DNA from: Phialophora verrucosa
Taxonomy: Eukaryota; Ascomycota; Eurotiomycetes; Chaetothyriales; Herpotrichiellaceae
Assembly: GCA_002099365.1 (NCBI GenBank)
Contig: MSED01000015.1
Location: 434,001-498,000 of the forward strand
Direction: 5' to 3'
Length of the DNA stretch: 64,000 nt
Positions 22,690 to 34,400 of the stretch are shown one piece after another. The first letter of the stretch is position 1; every line of letters starts with the position of its first letter. A program made the translations under genes and the position numbers. Below the pieces are notes generated by a model that saw nothing but the letters and a program-made list of their open reading frames with translations, was not told the DNA's origin and did no database searches.

Positions 22690-24723
22690 TCATCGGCAAG
22701 GGGTATCTCGTAGGTTGTGTTGTACAAACTCAATTGGATCGTCCGTCGTTTTCTCAGTATCGTCACCCGAAATGCTCGCCGTATCGTCAACGCCGAGTCC
22801 AAGGCCGTCTTCTGGATCCAAGTAAACCAGCTCCGCCCAGACTCTCCAGTGGATGGATGCAATGTGAGCCAGTCGCCTGGCCATATCTTCTATTTCGGGC
22901 AATAGTCGCCATCGATATCGTTGCGCCCGGACCTGTTGCCAGTGTTTCTGGGCGTGGGATATCTCCAGTGTGGTCATGTTCTGGAATTTGCTTGTGTGGG
23001 TATGTGCTTCCTGCTCAATCGCAAGAACTAACTGTCGCGCCCGGTGCTGGTGCTGACGCTCGTATGCGAACATTTGTTTCAAGAGCTGCGTGGTCTTCGC
23101 AACCACGCTCGAAGGGACTGGCACTGCAGGGCCCAGTCGGACGAGTGATGCGGCACGGCTGAGTTCAACCGCGATATCCTCAGTGTATTGCAGCCAGATC
23201 TGTGCCACTTCATCCGGATTGCCGTCGGTAATGTCCATGATTCGGTTTCGCAGAAGGAAATGCATCTCCATGACCTGTTTTTCCGATACGGTCTGGCTCT
23301 CTGGGCCGGAGAGCTCATGGACCAGCTTGTTGAACAGCAGCCAGCACATGTCCAGATGGACAAAGTCTTGGATGTCCCCGCGTATCTCCCTCAGGCGTTT
23401 TTGGTCGTAAGACAGGGTTGCCGGTAGCTTCGGGTCATGCCCGAGACAGAGTTCAAGCATACCGTGGACCAGAACAGCTAGAGGCAGTGACCTTGGGGTC
23501 TGGTGGTCGACATGACACTGTTGGTGCCTTTGGACGGCAAGGTCGTACCACTTGCGCGACGTCTGCGCTTCAAGATTACCGTGGCCGATTAGGGACCTGA
23601 AAAAGTCCTGTTGAAATGCAACCGTGTCGTCGATCAAGAGGTAGCGAAAGCTTCTGATCTGATGGTTAGCAACATCGAGTTTCATGGCTTCGAGGATCTG
23701 GAAGAGCGTCTCAATTCCCCCGACAAGGGTCTGAACGTCTCCGGTCTCTGCGCCTTGCCTGATCTTTTCAGCCATCTCATGAGCCGAGACATCTCGCATC
23801 GGCGCACAGTGACTTGTGAGGAGAACATCGAGCCATCGAGCCAGACGAACAATGTCTAGAAGACCATGAGACACCTCTTGCAGCAGCAGAGATACGTCAA
23901 GATACTGACTGATCTGATCTTGATCCTTCTCGGGCACCAGAATGACGAGCAATTCTCGCAGCTTCCGGAACAAGGCGGGCAGCCTTCGTTTAAACAAAGG
24001 CACCCTTCGCTCAAGGACGCGTTTATCGGAGCGGGACGAACGTCTCTCATCACATTCGGCACACGAGACCAATAAGCTATGCTGATAGACTATCCTCAGC
24101 TCCCCCTCGAGACTAAGCCAATACTGCCTTGCATCCTTCTTTTTCTGTTCGCCCTTGCTTCCGGAGATCGGGGTGAAGTGGAGGTCATGGTCGTAGTTGA
24201 TGTCAATGCGCAGCGTGATGTTTGATTGAATGTAGGTGAGCTCCAACTCCTCCAGAGATTCTTTGGTGACCGGAGGGTGCGGACTAGCATTGAGCAGTGC
24301 GTCGGCTTCAGCTTCGCTGGCGCAGGGAGGTATCGCAGTCAGATTCTCGGTGTCTTCGGTCCGAGCGCAACAAGGACCGCCTTCCGGTGGGGTGAGCTCT
24401 TCGCATGGGCCTGGTCCGACCTGTTTGGGTGGCTCAACCCGCGTGTCCGGGGATGGGGGATAGCCTGAATTGGACGACGGAGAGTCGCTATGACGTTGAA
24501 CCCATTTATGCGAGGTGCATCCAACAGGTCTGGACATGTTCGATTCGGAGATGTGGGAGGTGGTGGCGGAGAAGGAGCGGTCAGCGGAGGGCTTCGCAGC
24601 CTTGGTGGCTTGACCTGAATGTTTGGTGTTTCTGAGTCCGTTAGAGGAGCCATCTGGTATGTTGTCTGCATCTTTGCCCATTTCTATATCACCGGTCTCC
24701 TTCCATTCCCCTGTGTCCTTCAT
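22690..24723 (-). CDS. Tcp11/SOK1-family protein
   Basis: Single frame of 677 aa. The first 150 residues are low-complexity, rich in Ser, Pro and Glu. The rest matches the T-complex 11 domain: a YIQSNITLRIDIN segment, then LLDIVRLARWLDVLLTSHCAPMRD, which is the most diagnostic stretch, and a long helical region to about residue 640. S. cerevisiae Sok1 is a high-copy suppressor of loss of cAMP-dependent kinase. Mammalian TCP11 acts in sperm signalling. The molecular activity of the domain is not established. The tail is acidic and Thr/Asp-rich. The gene is tandem with, and upstream of, the dehydratase on the minus strand. Confidence 0.87.
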   Translation of the reverse strand: MKDTGEWKETGDIEMGKDADNIPDGSSNGLRNTKHSGQATKAAKPSADRSFSATTSHISESNMSRPVGCTSHKWVQRHSDSPSSNSGYPPSPDTRVEPPKQVGPGPCEELTPPEGGPCCARTEDTENLTAIPPCASEAEADALLNASPHPPVTKESLEELELTYIQSNITLRIDINYDHDLHFTPISGSKGEQKKKDARQYWLSLEGELRIVYQHSLLVSCAECDERRSSRSDKRVLERRVPLFKRRLPALFRKLRELLVILVPEKDQDQISQYLDVSLLLQEVSHGLLDIVRLARWLDVLLTSHCAPMRDVSAHEMAEKIRQGAETGDVQTLVGGIETLFQILEAMKLDVANHQIRSFRYLLIDDTVAFQQDFFRSLIGHGNLEAQTSRKWYDLAVQRHQQCHVDHQTPRSLPLAVLVHGMLELCLGHDPKLPATLSYDQKRLREIRGDIQDFVHLDMCWLLFNKLVHELSGPESQTVSEKQVMEMHFLLRNRIMDITDGNPDEVAQIWLQYTEDIAVELSRAASLVRLGPAVPVPSSVVAKTTQLLKQMFAYERQHQHRARQLVLAIEQEAHTHTSKFQNMTTLEISHAQKHWQQVRAQRYRWRLLPEIEDMARRLAHIASIHWRVWAELVYLDPEDGLGLGVDDTASISGDDTEKTTDDPIEFVQHNLRDTPCR

Positions 24724-26835
24724 CCAATGTGTCTAGGCCGCAGGCCTTCCTTCCCATTGGCGCATTCTGTTGAAAGTTTGCTCGCTTCGCGGACAAGGGT
24801 TATGGTGGAGCGACTGGAGGAAGGATCCCCTTGGGCAGGAGAGAAAGGTCTATGCTGCAGCTGTGGCCTTCGGGCGTCACACCTGTGGAGCGGAAGCTGT
24901 GGGTATGACAAACGGGCCGGCCGGTTAGCGATGGGAGCGTCGTGTACGGCAGGCGTTCGTTGGGTGATCGGCGTCGGTGGTGCTAATAGTATGCGCTCAA
25001 TGAAATCGAGGCGTGCACGTATGAGAGCGAATGGGCGTCCTCGGGGGAGCGTGGGGAATAATAATTGAATTGGGCAGCACCCGTACTGCTGGCGGGAGCA
25101 GCGATGGGGGTTGGACGAGGTTGCTATCTCCCAACACTCAAGTCTGACAAGCAATGGGGTGTGGTGCGTGGTGCATAGTGCGTGGTGCTGTATGGGCCCT
25201 GGACTCCTTGCTGCCTTGGTGGTGCGATAAACGAGCGACTCGAAACCGAAACAGCGTAGCAAGACAGCATCACTTGTTAAGAAAAACGCGTCGAAAGATT
25301 CTTGCCAATATCGCATTTCACTCTCACCTCACTCTCTGCGGTCCTTGCTTCCGCCCGGGGTCCGTCGTCACCCTTGCCTCGTTCGGTATTGGTGACATCC
25401 GGGATTTTGATGTACCGTGCGCCAGTGGCTGAATGGCCCCCGCGGACCAGGAGGCTCATCGCTTGGAATCATGGCTGTCGACGGCAATATCACAGGAGAC
25501 ATTGTAATTTTGAAGTCAAGCGACTGTGAAGCGCCGGCTGGCATTTTCCCACTGGCCAACGACTGTACTCGTATGACCTCTGAGGTCTGAAAGTGGGCCG
25601 GTCTCTCCACGCATGCGGGCCTGGTGTGGTTTGCTGTATCGGTACTCAGGAGAGTCTAAGGATGCGTTGAAAGTCTTTACCAATGGCAGCCAGCCGTTTG
25701 CGATGGGGAAGCAAGCCCCCCTGTCGCCACCCGCAAGGCCACTAATCAACGCCTGTCTCACAGAAGAATACTGCACGGTCCTTGCAAAAACAGCTATGGC
25801 TCTGACAATCAGGCTCTCGTCTTTGCGATCCTCCTGTCTCCAGTGTCGCCGAGGGCGCGTATATCTAGAGTGTCATCCTGCTCAAGATGAGGCGGATCTC
25901 TTCTCTAACCTCTGGCCATGCGGATAATAGCAAAGATCTGCGTCAAAATAGTATCAAGCCCTACTATGTACCTCTGACAGAATGCTACAGACGAGGGGTC
26001 CTGCAACACCAGTGTGGACAGTGACGGTCTTTACACAGCAGCTCAGTGCCCTGCAACATCCCTGCTGTTGTGCACTTGTCCAACAGGCCACCCTCTATTT
26101 GGTTGTACTGGATGCGTCACCCTCGTTCTGGAATTCTTGGGTGATATCTGGAATGGTGACAATTCAGCAGTACAAAGGACCGACCACTTGCGCTGAAGGC
26201 GTCTCGCACACAGTCGCCTTCTTGCGGACCCGAGTGAGCAATGATATCGAACGTCAGCATCCCCGTGGGGGTTGCTCAGACCAGCAGCTGCTCTACTGTG
26301 AAGAAGCAACTCTGCATCGTGTCGGCGGTCACTCCCTGGTGGTATTCGTTCTTCCTCGGCTGGCCATCGCAAAATCTCCTGATCATGTGAGCGACGGTGG
26401 CCGCCAGCACGCCAATACGCTCGTCTTGAGACGCACAGATCGGGCATGACAAAAGAGCCAACCACTGCTTTTGAAATTCATGGCCCTATCAGAAACACGA
26501 AGGGCCCGCAGCATGGTACCCTGAGGTCGGATATCTTATCGGTGCCGGAGTGGTGATGCTGTCGATCTTGATACCCGACACAGGCTAGAAGCCTCATTGT
26601 GTCAATAACAGACAAGCGTGGTTAAACCAACGTGAACAAAGTCCATCCTATTACTGGATGGCAAGCACAACAGCGATCGCAGCCCAGAAAAACTTGGTAT
26701 CCGGGCGACCATCTTGCAAACTAGTGACCCAGCGTCAGGCCTCAACCCTTCACTGTCCTCGCTCTACAAACAGGATCATATCGGGTCAGCAGCACAACTT
26801 CGTTTCTCGGGCATTGTGATTCTGGCGTCCACCAA
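24724..26835. other. Long intergenic region, one doubtful small frame
   Basis: About 2.1 kb without a supported gene. Many short frames exist on both strands. The only one with some protein character is a minus-strand frame at 26461-26276 (61 aa) beginning MALLSCPICASQDER, with a Cys-x2-Cys pair and an amphipathic Val/Leu-rich helix. I cannot place it in a family and it may be a remnant. Confidence 0.4.
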
Positions 26836-28077
26836 CTACTCGTCTTGGATCTTAACCACAACCTTCCTTGACCCTCCAGCCCCAGATAGTTGGTGATGGT
26901 ATGCCTTGACAGCATCCTCGATGCCTCCGTTGCCGATCACCTCATACTCCGCCGGTAGAAGTTTGCCGGCCTCGATCAGGCCGGTGATGACAGGAATGTA
27001 CGTCGCAATCTTCTTGTTCAACTCGGCGCCTTCTGGTCGCCCAACCTGTCCCAGTTTGACAAGGTAGGTCTTGCCGCCCTCAAAGTCGCCTATCCCGCTC
27101 CAATCATTTGTGGTTGCGAACAACTTCTCGGTGCTCTTCGACGCCTTGCACAACTCTCTGGCGAGAACAGGGTCATTCTCTGCGACTGCGTCGTAGATGC
27201 GGGCAACGTCGCCGCTAGTGATGTCCAGCACAGCTTGGACTTGGTCCACCAATGGTTGCTTGTAGTCGAACGGCGCAGCGCCGATTTCTTTGACAACTGC
27301 AGCAGATTTGCTCGAGCACGAGGCGGCTACTTTGTAACCTGCCGCTTTCGCCAACTGAATTGCCGCTTTTCCGACGCTACTGGCGCCTCCCAAGATGATG
27401 ATCCATTCATCTTTGGATGCCGGAAGATTTTTGGGATCAGGCAGAGTGATGTTGAGGCCGTCGAACAGTCCCAGACATGCTGTCTCACTTGCCACCCCCA
27501 ACGTCACAGCTTCGACAAGAGAAATATTGTCTGGCTTCCGAAGAGTCACCGCGGCATCGAACAAGAAGTATTCTTGGGCGCCAGTGTATCCCAACATCCC
27601 CAGCCTGGTGCAGCCGAACACCTGATCGCCAGGTGCGAAACCATACTTGGAACTCGCCTCACTTCCAGCCTCGACTACGACGCCAGCGGCATCGACGCCA
27701 AGTCCAAGCGGCCAATTGACCACAAGAAGGCCGTACGCCGCCATGAAGTTGTCACTAAAACATAGTGAGTTAGCCTGCACTCCAATTCTTCGCATTTGAT
27801 CTAAAGCCAACTGATACGCTCCTCAACTGCAGACCGAGATTACTCGAACGTTAACACCATACCCTCCACCAGTTGATCCTGGGGTCCCACCATACCTCTG
27901 CCTCTAAGAGAGTGGCAAAGAATTAGAACACAAGGAAGGAAGCAGTCTCACTTACACAGGGTTGATCGCGGTCCAGATGGACTTTACCAGCAGCTGATCC
28001 GGCCCTGGCGACGGCTTCTCCAGGTCATCAGTGACCTTTGGCTCAGCCCCCTGTTTTTCAAAGATGACACCTTTCAT
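26836..28077 (-). CDS. Medium-chain enoyl reductase/zinc-less alcohol dehydrogenase-like (ToxD type)
   Basis: Two exons are inferred: 28077-27956 and 27754-26836, giving 346 aa. Joining at a phase-2 GTAAGT...TTTTAG intron restores the family string AINPVDNFMAAYGLLV. Further marks are LGVDAAGVVVEAG, GDQVFGCTRLGMLG, the nucleotide loop LGGASSVGKAAIQLAK and the ToxD-like middle (GLFDGLNITLPDP). The catalytic-zinc motif GHE is absent, as in quinone and trans-enoyl reductases. Such enzymes reduce activated double bonds with NADPH and are often stand-alone ERs for polyketide synthases, but no synthase is present nearby. The intron is 201 nt, unusually long here, and contains further splice-like signals. 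Confidence 0.87.
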
Positions 28078-29045
28078 CGTGATTGGTTCCAATGAGATAC
28101 TGACGAGGTATAGAAGAAGTGGATAATAGCGAAGTTCCCGCAGTCCGAAGATGACATCAACCGCCAACCTTGGACTGCCTTATACCTCGAGGCCAACCGA
28201 GCAGGCTAGAGACTTTCGCAGGCAGCACAGGAATACGTCTTGGGACTTTTGCAACAATATCGAGCTAGACCGGCTGAGGTAAACAGGAACAAGAATCGTA
28301 GTGGACTGGTTGAAATCGATATTCTGGTAGGTAGGTCTATTCACGTCGTTGACTGCCTATATCTCGGGTGTCCGTTGGGTTATGGTACACGGGAGCCGAG
28401 CGAGACTCAAGCATGATAGGCCGAAGCAGCGAACGCAACTGACTTGGTTGGTATGAACTTGCAGAAGTAGTATCTTGGCTTCAGCATCTATCTGACATAG
28501 CTGCATGTGAATGGGGTGCGGCACCTTTGAAGGCGTCGTATCCTTGGAATACGAGGACGGGCTCAAAAAACCTTGTATGATTAGGGTCTAGCATGGGAAA
28601 GTCAGCTTGCTGAAAGCTAGCGTCATTCGCCCGTTGTATCATTGCAGGGAGCAGTAGAAGTCGTGTCTGCATCTGCCGGACGTTCATGAGGACATCCAGG
28701 CATCTAACAGAAGTACGCGGTGTCTCAAGGTGCGAGGTCAGAATGTGTTGATTAGAAAGTGAATTTGCGCAGACTGCCTTAGATGTGCGCCGTAGAAGCT
28801 ACGGTCGACCATTTGCAACCTAAATGATTTCCCGGTGAGCGACGCAAGCGAGCGCGAAGTGGAGCTGAAGCTTAAGAAAGTCCGTCCGCCAACTCGCTCC
28901 TCAACATTCGCGGCCTCGAATACTTTCCAGATAACCGGACAATTTGTTGCGCAGCTGCGCACTCGGCAGTGAATACTTGTGCCGACTTCTTCAAAGCCCA
29001 AGCAACTGATTGACCTCTCTGGCTCTTCGATAGCATTCCTCCGCA
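28078..29045. promoter_or_regulatory. Divergent intergenic region, enoyl reductase / PDX1
   Basis: Roughly 970 bp between two outward-facing genes. No coding frame with domain support. It should carry both promoters. Confidence 0.45.
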
Positions 29046-30446
29046 ATGGCTGGCCGCCAGTCAGTCCGACTCCTCGCTCGTCAGCTCGCATCCCCCCAAT
29101 GCACCCTTTCACAATCCCAGCACCATGCCCGACGAACATTCTCCTCAACGCCGTCCGCGCTTGCGGCGCATAATTTCACCATGCCAGCCATGTCCCCGAC
29201 CATGACAGAAGGCAATATTTCGAGCTGGAAAGTCAAGGAAGGCGACTCCTTTTCGGCGGGAGACATCTTGCTAGAAATCGAGACGGACAAGGCGTCCATG
29301 GATGTGGAGGCTCAAGAGGATGGCGTCATGGCCAAAATCTTCCAGGGCGATGGCTCGAAATCTGTCAAGGTCGGCACGAGGATAGCCGTGGTCGGAGATG
29401 CGGGAGACGACGTTTCAAGCCTCGAGATCCCGGCTGACGATTCCAAACCCGTCCAGTCAGAGGCGGAGAACATCAAGGGCGGAGAAGATGCGAAATACGA
29501 AAGCTCCGGAGCCGAGAAGAGCACGCCGGGCACACCGCAGGACCCCAGGCCTGCGAAGGATAAAGCCAAGACGAGTCCGCAGGGCCCTGGCGCAAATCCG
29601 AAGTATCCTCTCTACCCATCAGTAATAGCCCTCATCCATGAGAACCACATCCCCGACGCCGAGGTGGCGAAAATAACCGCCACAGGTCCTAATGGCCGAC
29701 TGTTGAAGGGCGACGTCCTCGCATACCTGGGCACAATCGAGCCGGACTACTCAGCCGAACAATCCAAACGCATCGAACACATGGGCCACCTCGACCTAAG
29801 CAACATCAAAGTGCTACCCGCAACACCTGCGAACAAGCCAGCCCCCTCTGAAGACACTACACGAGGCAAGACCGCGGCAGCGGCGGCCGAGGTGCCTCCC
29901 GTGACGAGCGTTTCCCTCACCATCTCCCTCTCCGAGGTGCTCAAGGTCCAAAAACGCGTCAAGGACACGCTGGGCGTGACTGTCCCGATCTCCACATTTC
30001 TCGCCCGCGCAGTCGACCTAGCCAACGACGACCTGCCCAACCCGAAGAACGCAAAGCCCTCAGCAGACGACCTCTTTAACGCCGTGCTCGGCCTGAACTC
30101 CATCCCTACGACGTCAAGAGGGACGTACCTTCCGCAAATCGACGCCTTTCCCGTCCTCCCGCCGAGTACCCGCCAACCCGCGACACCGTCACGCTCCCCG
30201 AGACTGGGCACCACCGCGGCCAAAAGGATCGACATCCTCGACATCCTGTCTGGCAAGGTGGCGCCCCGACGAGCAGCAGCTCCACTTTCCACGGCCTCGA
30301 TCCCAGGCCGTAACTTGACCACCTCGGACGGCGCCGTCAATGTCTTCAGTCTCACGGTGCCCAAGGGCGAGGAGAAGCGAGCCCGCACCTTCCTGGAGCG
30401 AGTGAAGACCGTGCTGCAGGTTGAGCCGGGCAAGTTGGTGCTCTGA
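29046..30446 (+). CDS. PDX1: Pyruvate dehydrogenase complex E3-binding protein (protein X)
   Basis: Uninterrupted 466-aa frame from ATG 29046. A basic, Ser-rich presequence (about residues 1-40, RRTFSS) indicates the mitochondrial matrix. A lipoyl domain follows with the lipoylation site ETDKASM (Lys near residue 84), then a charged linker. The peripheral-subunit-binding domain (about 190-228) has PSVIALIHENHIPDAEVAKI and GPNGRLLKGDVL. The C-terminal region is a degenerate acetyltransferase-like part without the catalytic H-x3-D-G motif, which separates it from the true E2 (Lat1). Protein X anchors dihydrolipoamide dehydrogenase (E3) to the E2 core. Length is slightly above yeast Pdx1 (410 aa). 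Confidence 0.93.
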   Translation: MAGRQSVRLLARQLASPQCTLSQSQHHARRTFSSTPSALAAHNFTMPAMSPTMTEGNISSWKVKEGDSFSAGDILLEIETDKASMDVEAQEDGVMAKIFQGDGSKSVKVGTRIAVVGDAGDDVSSLEIPADDSKPVQSEAENIKGGEDAKYESSGAEKSTPGTPQDPRPAKDKAKTSPQGPGANPKYPLYPSVIALIHENHIPDAEVAKITATGPNGRLLKGDVLAYLGTIEPDYSAEQSKRIEHMGHLDLSNIKVLPATPANKPAPSEDTTRGKTAAAAAEVPPVTSVSLTISLSEVLKVQKRVKDTLGVTVPISTFLARAVDLANDDLPNPKNAKPSADDLFNAVLGLNSIPTTSRGTYLPQIDAFPVLPPSTRQPATPSRSPRLGTTAAKRIDILDILSGKVAPRRAAAPLSTASIPGRNLTTSDGAVNVFSLTVPKGEEKRARTFLERVKTVLQVEPGKLVL

Positions 30447-31489
30447 ACATATTTTTTACCTCCTGTAGGACGTGGCTGGAGAGACGGACCTTCCCAACTG
30501 TAGCTGCAGTGGTCTCCCACAACCCCCGCCAGCTCAATCTCTGTAGGCTGGTGTAGCCCGGCGTACTCGCCAGGTTTCCTTTCCATACGCTTGATAGATC
30601 GCTGCCTTCTTGTACAATAAAAAAAAAGCATTTTGAGCGTGCGTAGGAGCGTACTGTGGAGGGGCGGACACCCTCCCTTCCTCTTTAGGGTGCCTACCTT
30701 GGTATACTAGTTCGTTGTTGGAATTTCAAATGCGAATTCTCACCAACTTGATCCGCTTCTCCATCCATAGTATCGTTAGTACCGAGCATGTCTCCGCCAG
30801 CTCGGAAGCATTCTATACAACACGTCTGCTTCATTATCTGATCCTGACCAAAGTTAATGGTGAGGGGGAAAGAAAGAAACGCCGGTCTAGAGCACACCAC
30901 GCGACGGGTCGAGTCGGGTCGGGCGTGTAGTTAGTAGGATGGTCTTCACCAGAAGATCAGATAGGAATATTGGTGGTCAAGGTCACTTTTCTGATTGTCA
31001 GCCTCGCTACTCGCTGTAGAAAGTTTGGGTAGAGGCTGTGTGAGGTGCAAGGATGATCCCGGTTGCTTTCGAGCATGGTAGACACCCACCAACCATCAAG
31101 ATGCCTGCCTCCCCAGTCCCAATCAACCTGGAGCGCCACGCTTGCAACAATAGGACCAGTTCCCGCTTCAGTCCAATTCCTCCCAATGCAATGCAAAGCA
31201 CCCGAGCTTCCCCCATCACATCAGCTCGTGGCAAATTCAAGATAGTCCTAGAAATCGCGCGCTTGCTGGTTCCGATTTCCTTTCCGAGATGACGCTCGCG
31301 CTTGCTAACTAAAACACAATCAAAGCAAAGAGCACCACATCAGTCGTGGAGGTGACTAGCGGTCGTCACCGTATAAGGGTCGTTGCTGTACAGGTCGGTA
31401 TGTCAACAGGAAAGTCGTGATATATCTGGGTGGTTCGGGGTATGGTCGATTTCGTCAAGGCGTCAAAGATAAGGCTGTGGGTGGAGGTA
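30447..31489. other. Convergent intergenic region
   Basis: About 1 kb between the stops of PDX1 and CDH1. It contains a poly(A)-signal-like tract near 30616. Small frames around 30957-31292 have no domain support. Confidence 0.45.
30616..30629 (+). terminator. AATAAA-like polyadenylation element of PDX1
   Basis: An AATAAA hexamer followed by an A-run lies about 170 nt after the PDX1 stop. It is the expected place for an efficiency or positioning element of the 3' end. This rests on sequence motif and position only. Confidence 0.35.
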
Positions 31490-33295
31490 TCACCGAATAG
31501 CGCCCCAATCACCCAATCTGCCCGCGATGCCATCGCTATTCCGGCCTTCGTTGCCCTTCTTGCCAAACACCCTCCAGAATCGAAGTGTTTCATCACCCGC
31601 TCCAGTCACAACGGTAGTGCCGTCAGGACTGGTGCTCAGGTAGAGAACACGGAACGTATGCCCAGTAAGACTAACGACCTGCTCCATCTTGGGATACTTC
31701 CACACCACGATCTGATTCTGGCTATATCCGTGCGTACTGACAATCTCGTCGCTGTTCTTGCTCCAGGCTAAGTTGCAGACTTGGCTCCCGGTATCGACCT
31801 CCTTGATGAGCGATCCGTTTGCGGTGTTCCAGAATTTGATAGACCGATCTGCCGTACCTCCACCCGAAGCGAGCAGATGATGCTGATGAGGGCTCCAAGC
31901 AATTGCCTTGACTGCTGCGACGTGATTCGAGAACCGATAGAGCGGTGTCTCGGACAATTTGTCCCAGACACAAAGCTTGTTGTCATTACCGCCCGAAGCA
32001 AGTTGGCCATCTTCTGTGTTCCAGCGCAGACCACAAACTTCTTGTTTATGGCCTGCCAGTCTTCGCAGGTATTGGTCCGGACTCCGTACATCCCGATGAT
32101 ATATTAGTCGATCTCTTGAGCCGGACGTCAAGATGTGGTCGTTCCAAGCCAGCGCGCCAACTCGGGCTGAGTGACCAGTCATCGTGCGCAGCCTCCTGGA
32201 CTTCTCGGCGTCGTAAATCTGAACAAAGCCTTTGTGTGTGCCAATCGCAAGATGAGATCCCCGCTGTATCCACGCGACGGATGTCACCAGATCGTTGTCG
32301 GGAAGCTTGCACAGTTGTGTTACTTTGCCAGTGGTACTGTTCCACAAGTAGACACAAGACCCGAGCCCTACACCGAGAATATTGGCCGATCCCCAGTCTA
32401 CAAGATTCAGGTAGAAGTCGTCGGCCAACTCAGGCGCATCCAAGACCTTGTAGGGGACTTTGGCAATGGGGCGAGGCTGTTTTCGAGGCGTTTGGAGGAT
32501 TGATTGAGAAGAGTAATTGATGGGTGAAATTGAATATAGATCGGATCTTGCGTTCAGATTGATGATGCCAGGATGCTTTGCGTTCCGCGATGAGGGAGTC
32601 GGGTGGCCCGAGCCGATAACTTTCTGAGGAGACTTGTAGTTGAACATGTTCTTGTGAGGAGTAGTGGGGGTAATAGAGGCGGGCGGCATTGCTGATAATG
32701 ACGGCTGGCCCGGAGGAGTCTGCCGACGGCCGAACAAGTCGTCTGGAGAAAGAGAGCGGTAGTCTTGCGGTACTGAGTCGCCCATTAACTCGTTGCGCAG
32801 GACCTTTGAGTAGGTTCTGTTCGCCTCTTCGGTACGTTGAAAATGCAGTTCTCCGTGAGGGGTCTTCTTTTTCGACCTTGAGGGAGTCGCCGGTGAACCG
32901 TCATCGTGTAATAAGCTGTAGGTCGCCTGTAAGTCCTGGCCGTCTCTGTTGGGGATAAACCTAGAGTACCAATCAGTTTCATTTCACTCTGCCCTCACCT
33001 TCTGGCCCACTCACCGATCTCCATAGATGCGCTGTCTTTTCCTACTGGGACTGCGGCCTGGAGTTCTCTCTCTCTGTCTTCCAGCGTTCTCGATCTCTCT
33101 TAACCTCCGATTCAGGGTATCGGCCTCCATTGCCTCTGTAGCTCGCTGAATGGCGGACATGCCTTCCTCAGGCCCCACAAAGCGCTTGGTCGATATCGTC
33201 GGAGGGGTCTTTGAGCCGACAGGTGTGGGTAACGTAGGGGTTTGGGGACGATCTGAGGTGTCGACAGTCAAGGGAACTGAAGAATTGTTGTCCAT
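31490..33295 (-). CDS. CDH1: APC/C activator Cdh1 (Fizzy-related, WD40)
   Basis: Two exons are inferred: 33295-33015 and 32960-31490, giving 583 aa. The 54-nt intron (GTGAGT...CTCTAG) falls inside the C-box; splicing yields DRFIPNRDG, the APC/C-binding motif, followed by the Cdh1-typical GQDLQATYSLLHDD. After a Pro/Ser linker with several TP sites (likely CDK sites) comes KVPYKVLDAPELADDFYLNLVDW. Seven WD40 repeats follow (about residues 275-565), with the degron-binding face of the Cdc20/Cdh1 family. The protein ends in Ile-Arg, the IR tail that binds the TPR subunits. Cdh1 recruits D-box and KEN substrates for mitotic exit and G1. The longer form with DLQAT after the C-box separates it from Cdc20. 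Confidence 0.95.
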
Positions 33296-34400
33296 GGTGA
33301 CAAAGTGATGAGAAAGCGCGCAGGATTGTAGGTATGTGTTGTCACTCTCGATGGAGATTGTTGTTGTGGCCAGTCACCAAGGTGATGTGACGGTGGAGGT
33401 GAGGCAGCGAAGAGAGTGAAGCCGGTTGAGGAACGTCGTGCGGGATGGAGTGCAGTGTTGTGAATGCCCGTCCGTGGTCTCTGCAGCCGCGACCCAATTG
33501 TCGCCCTGACCCGGTCCTGTACCCGCGCAAGTTGCCAACAAGGTCTGACTAGATACGAAGCATGATGGAGTTAAATCCCAGAGCAGCACTGCAAAGATGG
33601 GCAAATGTGGTAGATGGCAATGTAGAATGAATTGGGCAGTTGTGGTGTTGGTGTTGATGCGCAGTTGGTGAATTGAAAGTCATTCAATCGACACCCGCTC
33701 AGGGTCGCAACTTCCCGCGGGTGTCAACGAGCAAGCCTAGAGCCTGGCTACCAGCCTAACCCGATCGGGGCTCTTGTGGGCCCTCGCCGCAGTCACTTGA
33801 CATGGGCTTTTCGAACTTCTACTGCTAAAACAGACGGTACAAAGGCCATCTGAAGCTCTCCTGAGCCCTCAAGCGTAGATTACTATTGTCTCCTGGCACA
33901 AGAACTCTTGCCATGTCAATATATTCGCTTGCGAAAGGCCCTGTGCGAGAGAGCTACTGTAGCTCCATGCAGCCCATGAAAATCATAACAAAAACACTTA
34001 ACGCGGCCAGAGGAATGACCGTGCAAGCTCCCACAACAACCCGCGTCGCTTTGTTCTGGGCGGCAAGGAGTCGCCGTCATTGTCCTTCTACTGACTCTGT
34101 CACGCATTGTGGCAGTCTCAGACTTGCCTCCGCGTGCACCCTTGCATTCAAGGGGGCTTACAAGGCTGTTTGAGATGGCGTTGTTCGTAGACGGTGATTC
34201 GATGAGATTGATGTTTCATGGCGAACCCTAAGCGATTGGCTGTGCGGCTGCAAGGCTCGTTGTCTAGTAGATTGTAAAGCTGTAAATGGAGCCCGCGGAA
34301 TTCGGCCTTCCCCCACAATTCCAAGGTTCTTTGGACAGAGATAGCCTTGACTCTCTCTCTCTCTCAAGGCAGACGGCTTGATACCTTTCGACAGCAGCAC
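33296..34400. promoter_or_regulatory. Divergent promoter region of CDH1 and APE4
   Basis: About 1.1 kb between two outward-facing genes. A pyrimidine microsatellite (CT repeats, about 34350-34366) lies 35 nt before the first APE4 ATG. No gene is recognised. Confidence 0.45.

Noticed and set aside
29747..30631. A 294-aa minus-strand frame over PDX1
   Set aside because: It is antisense to PDX1 with Ser/Arg-rich composition typical of a shadow frame.
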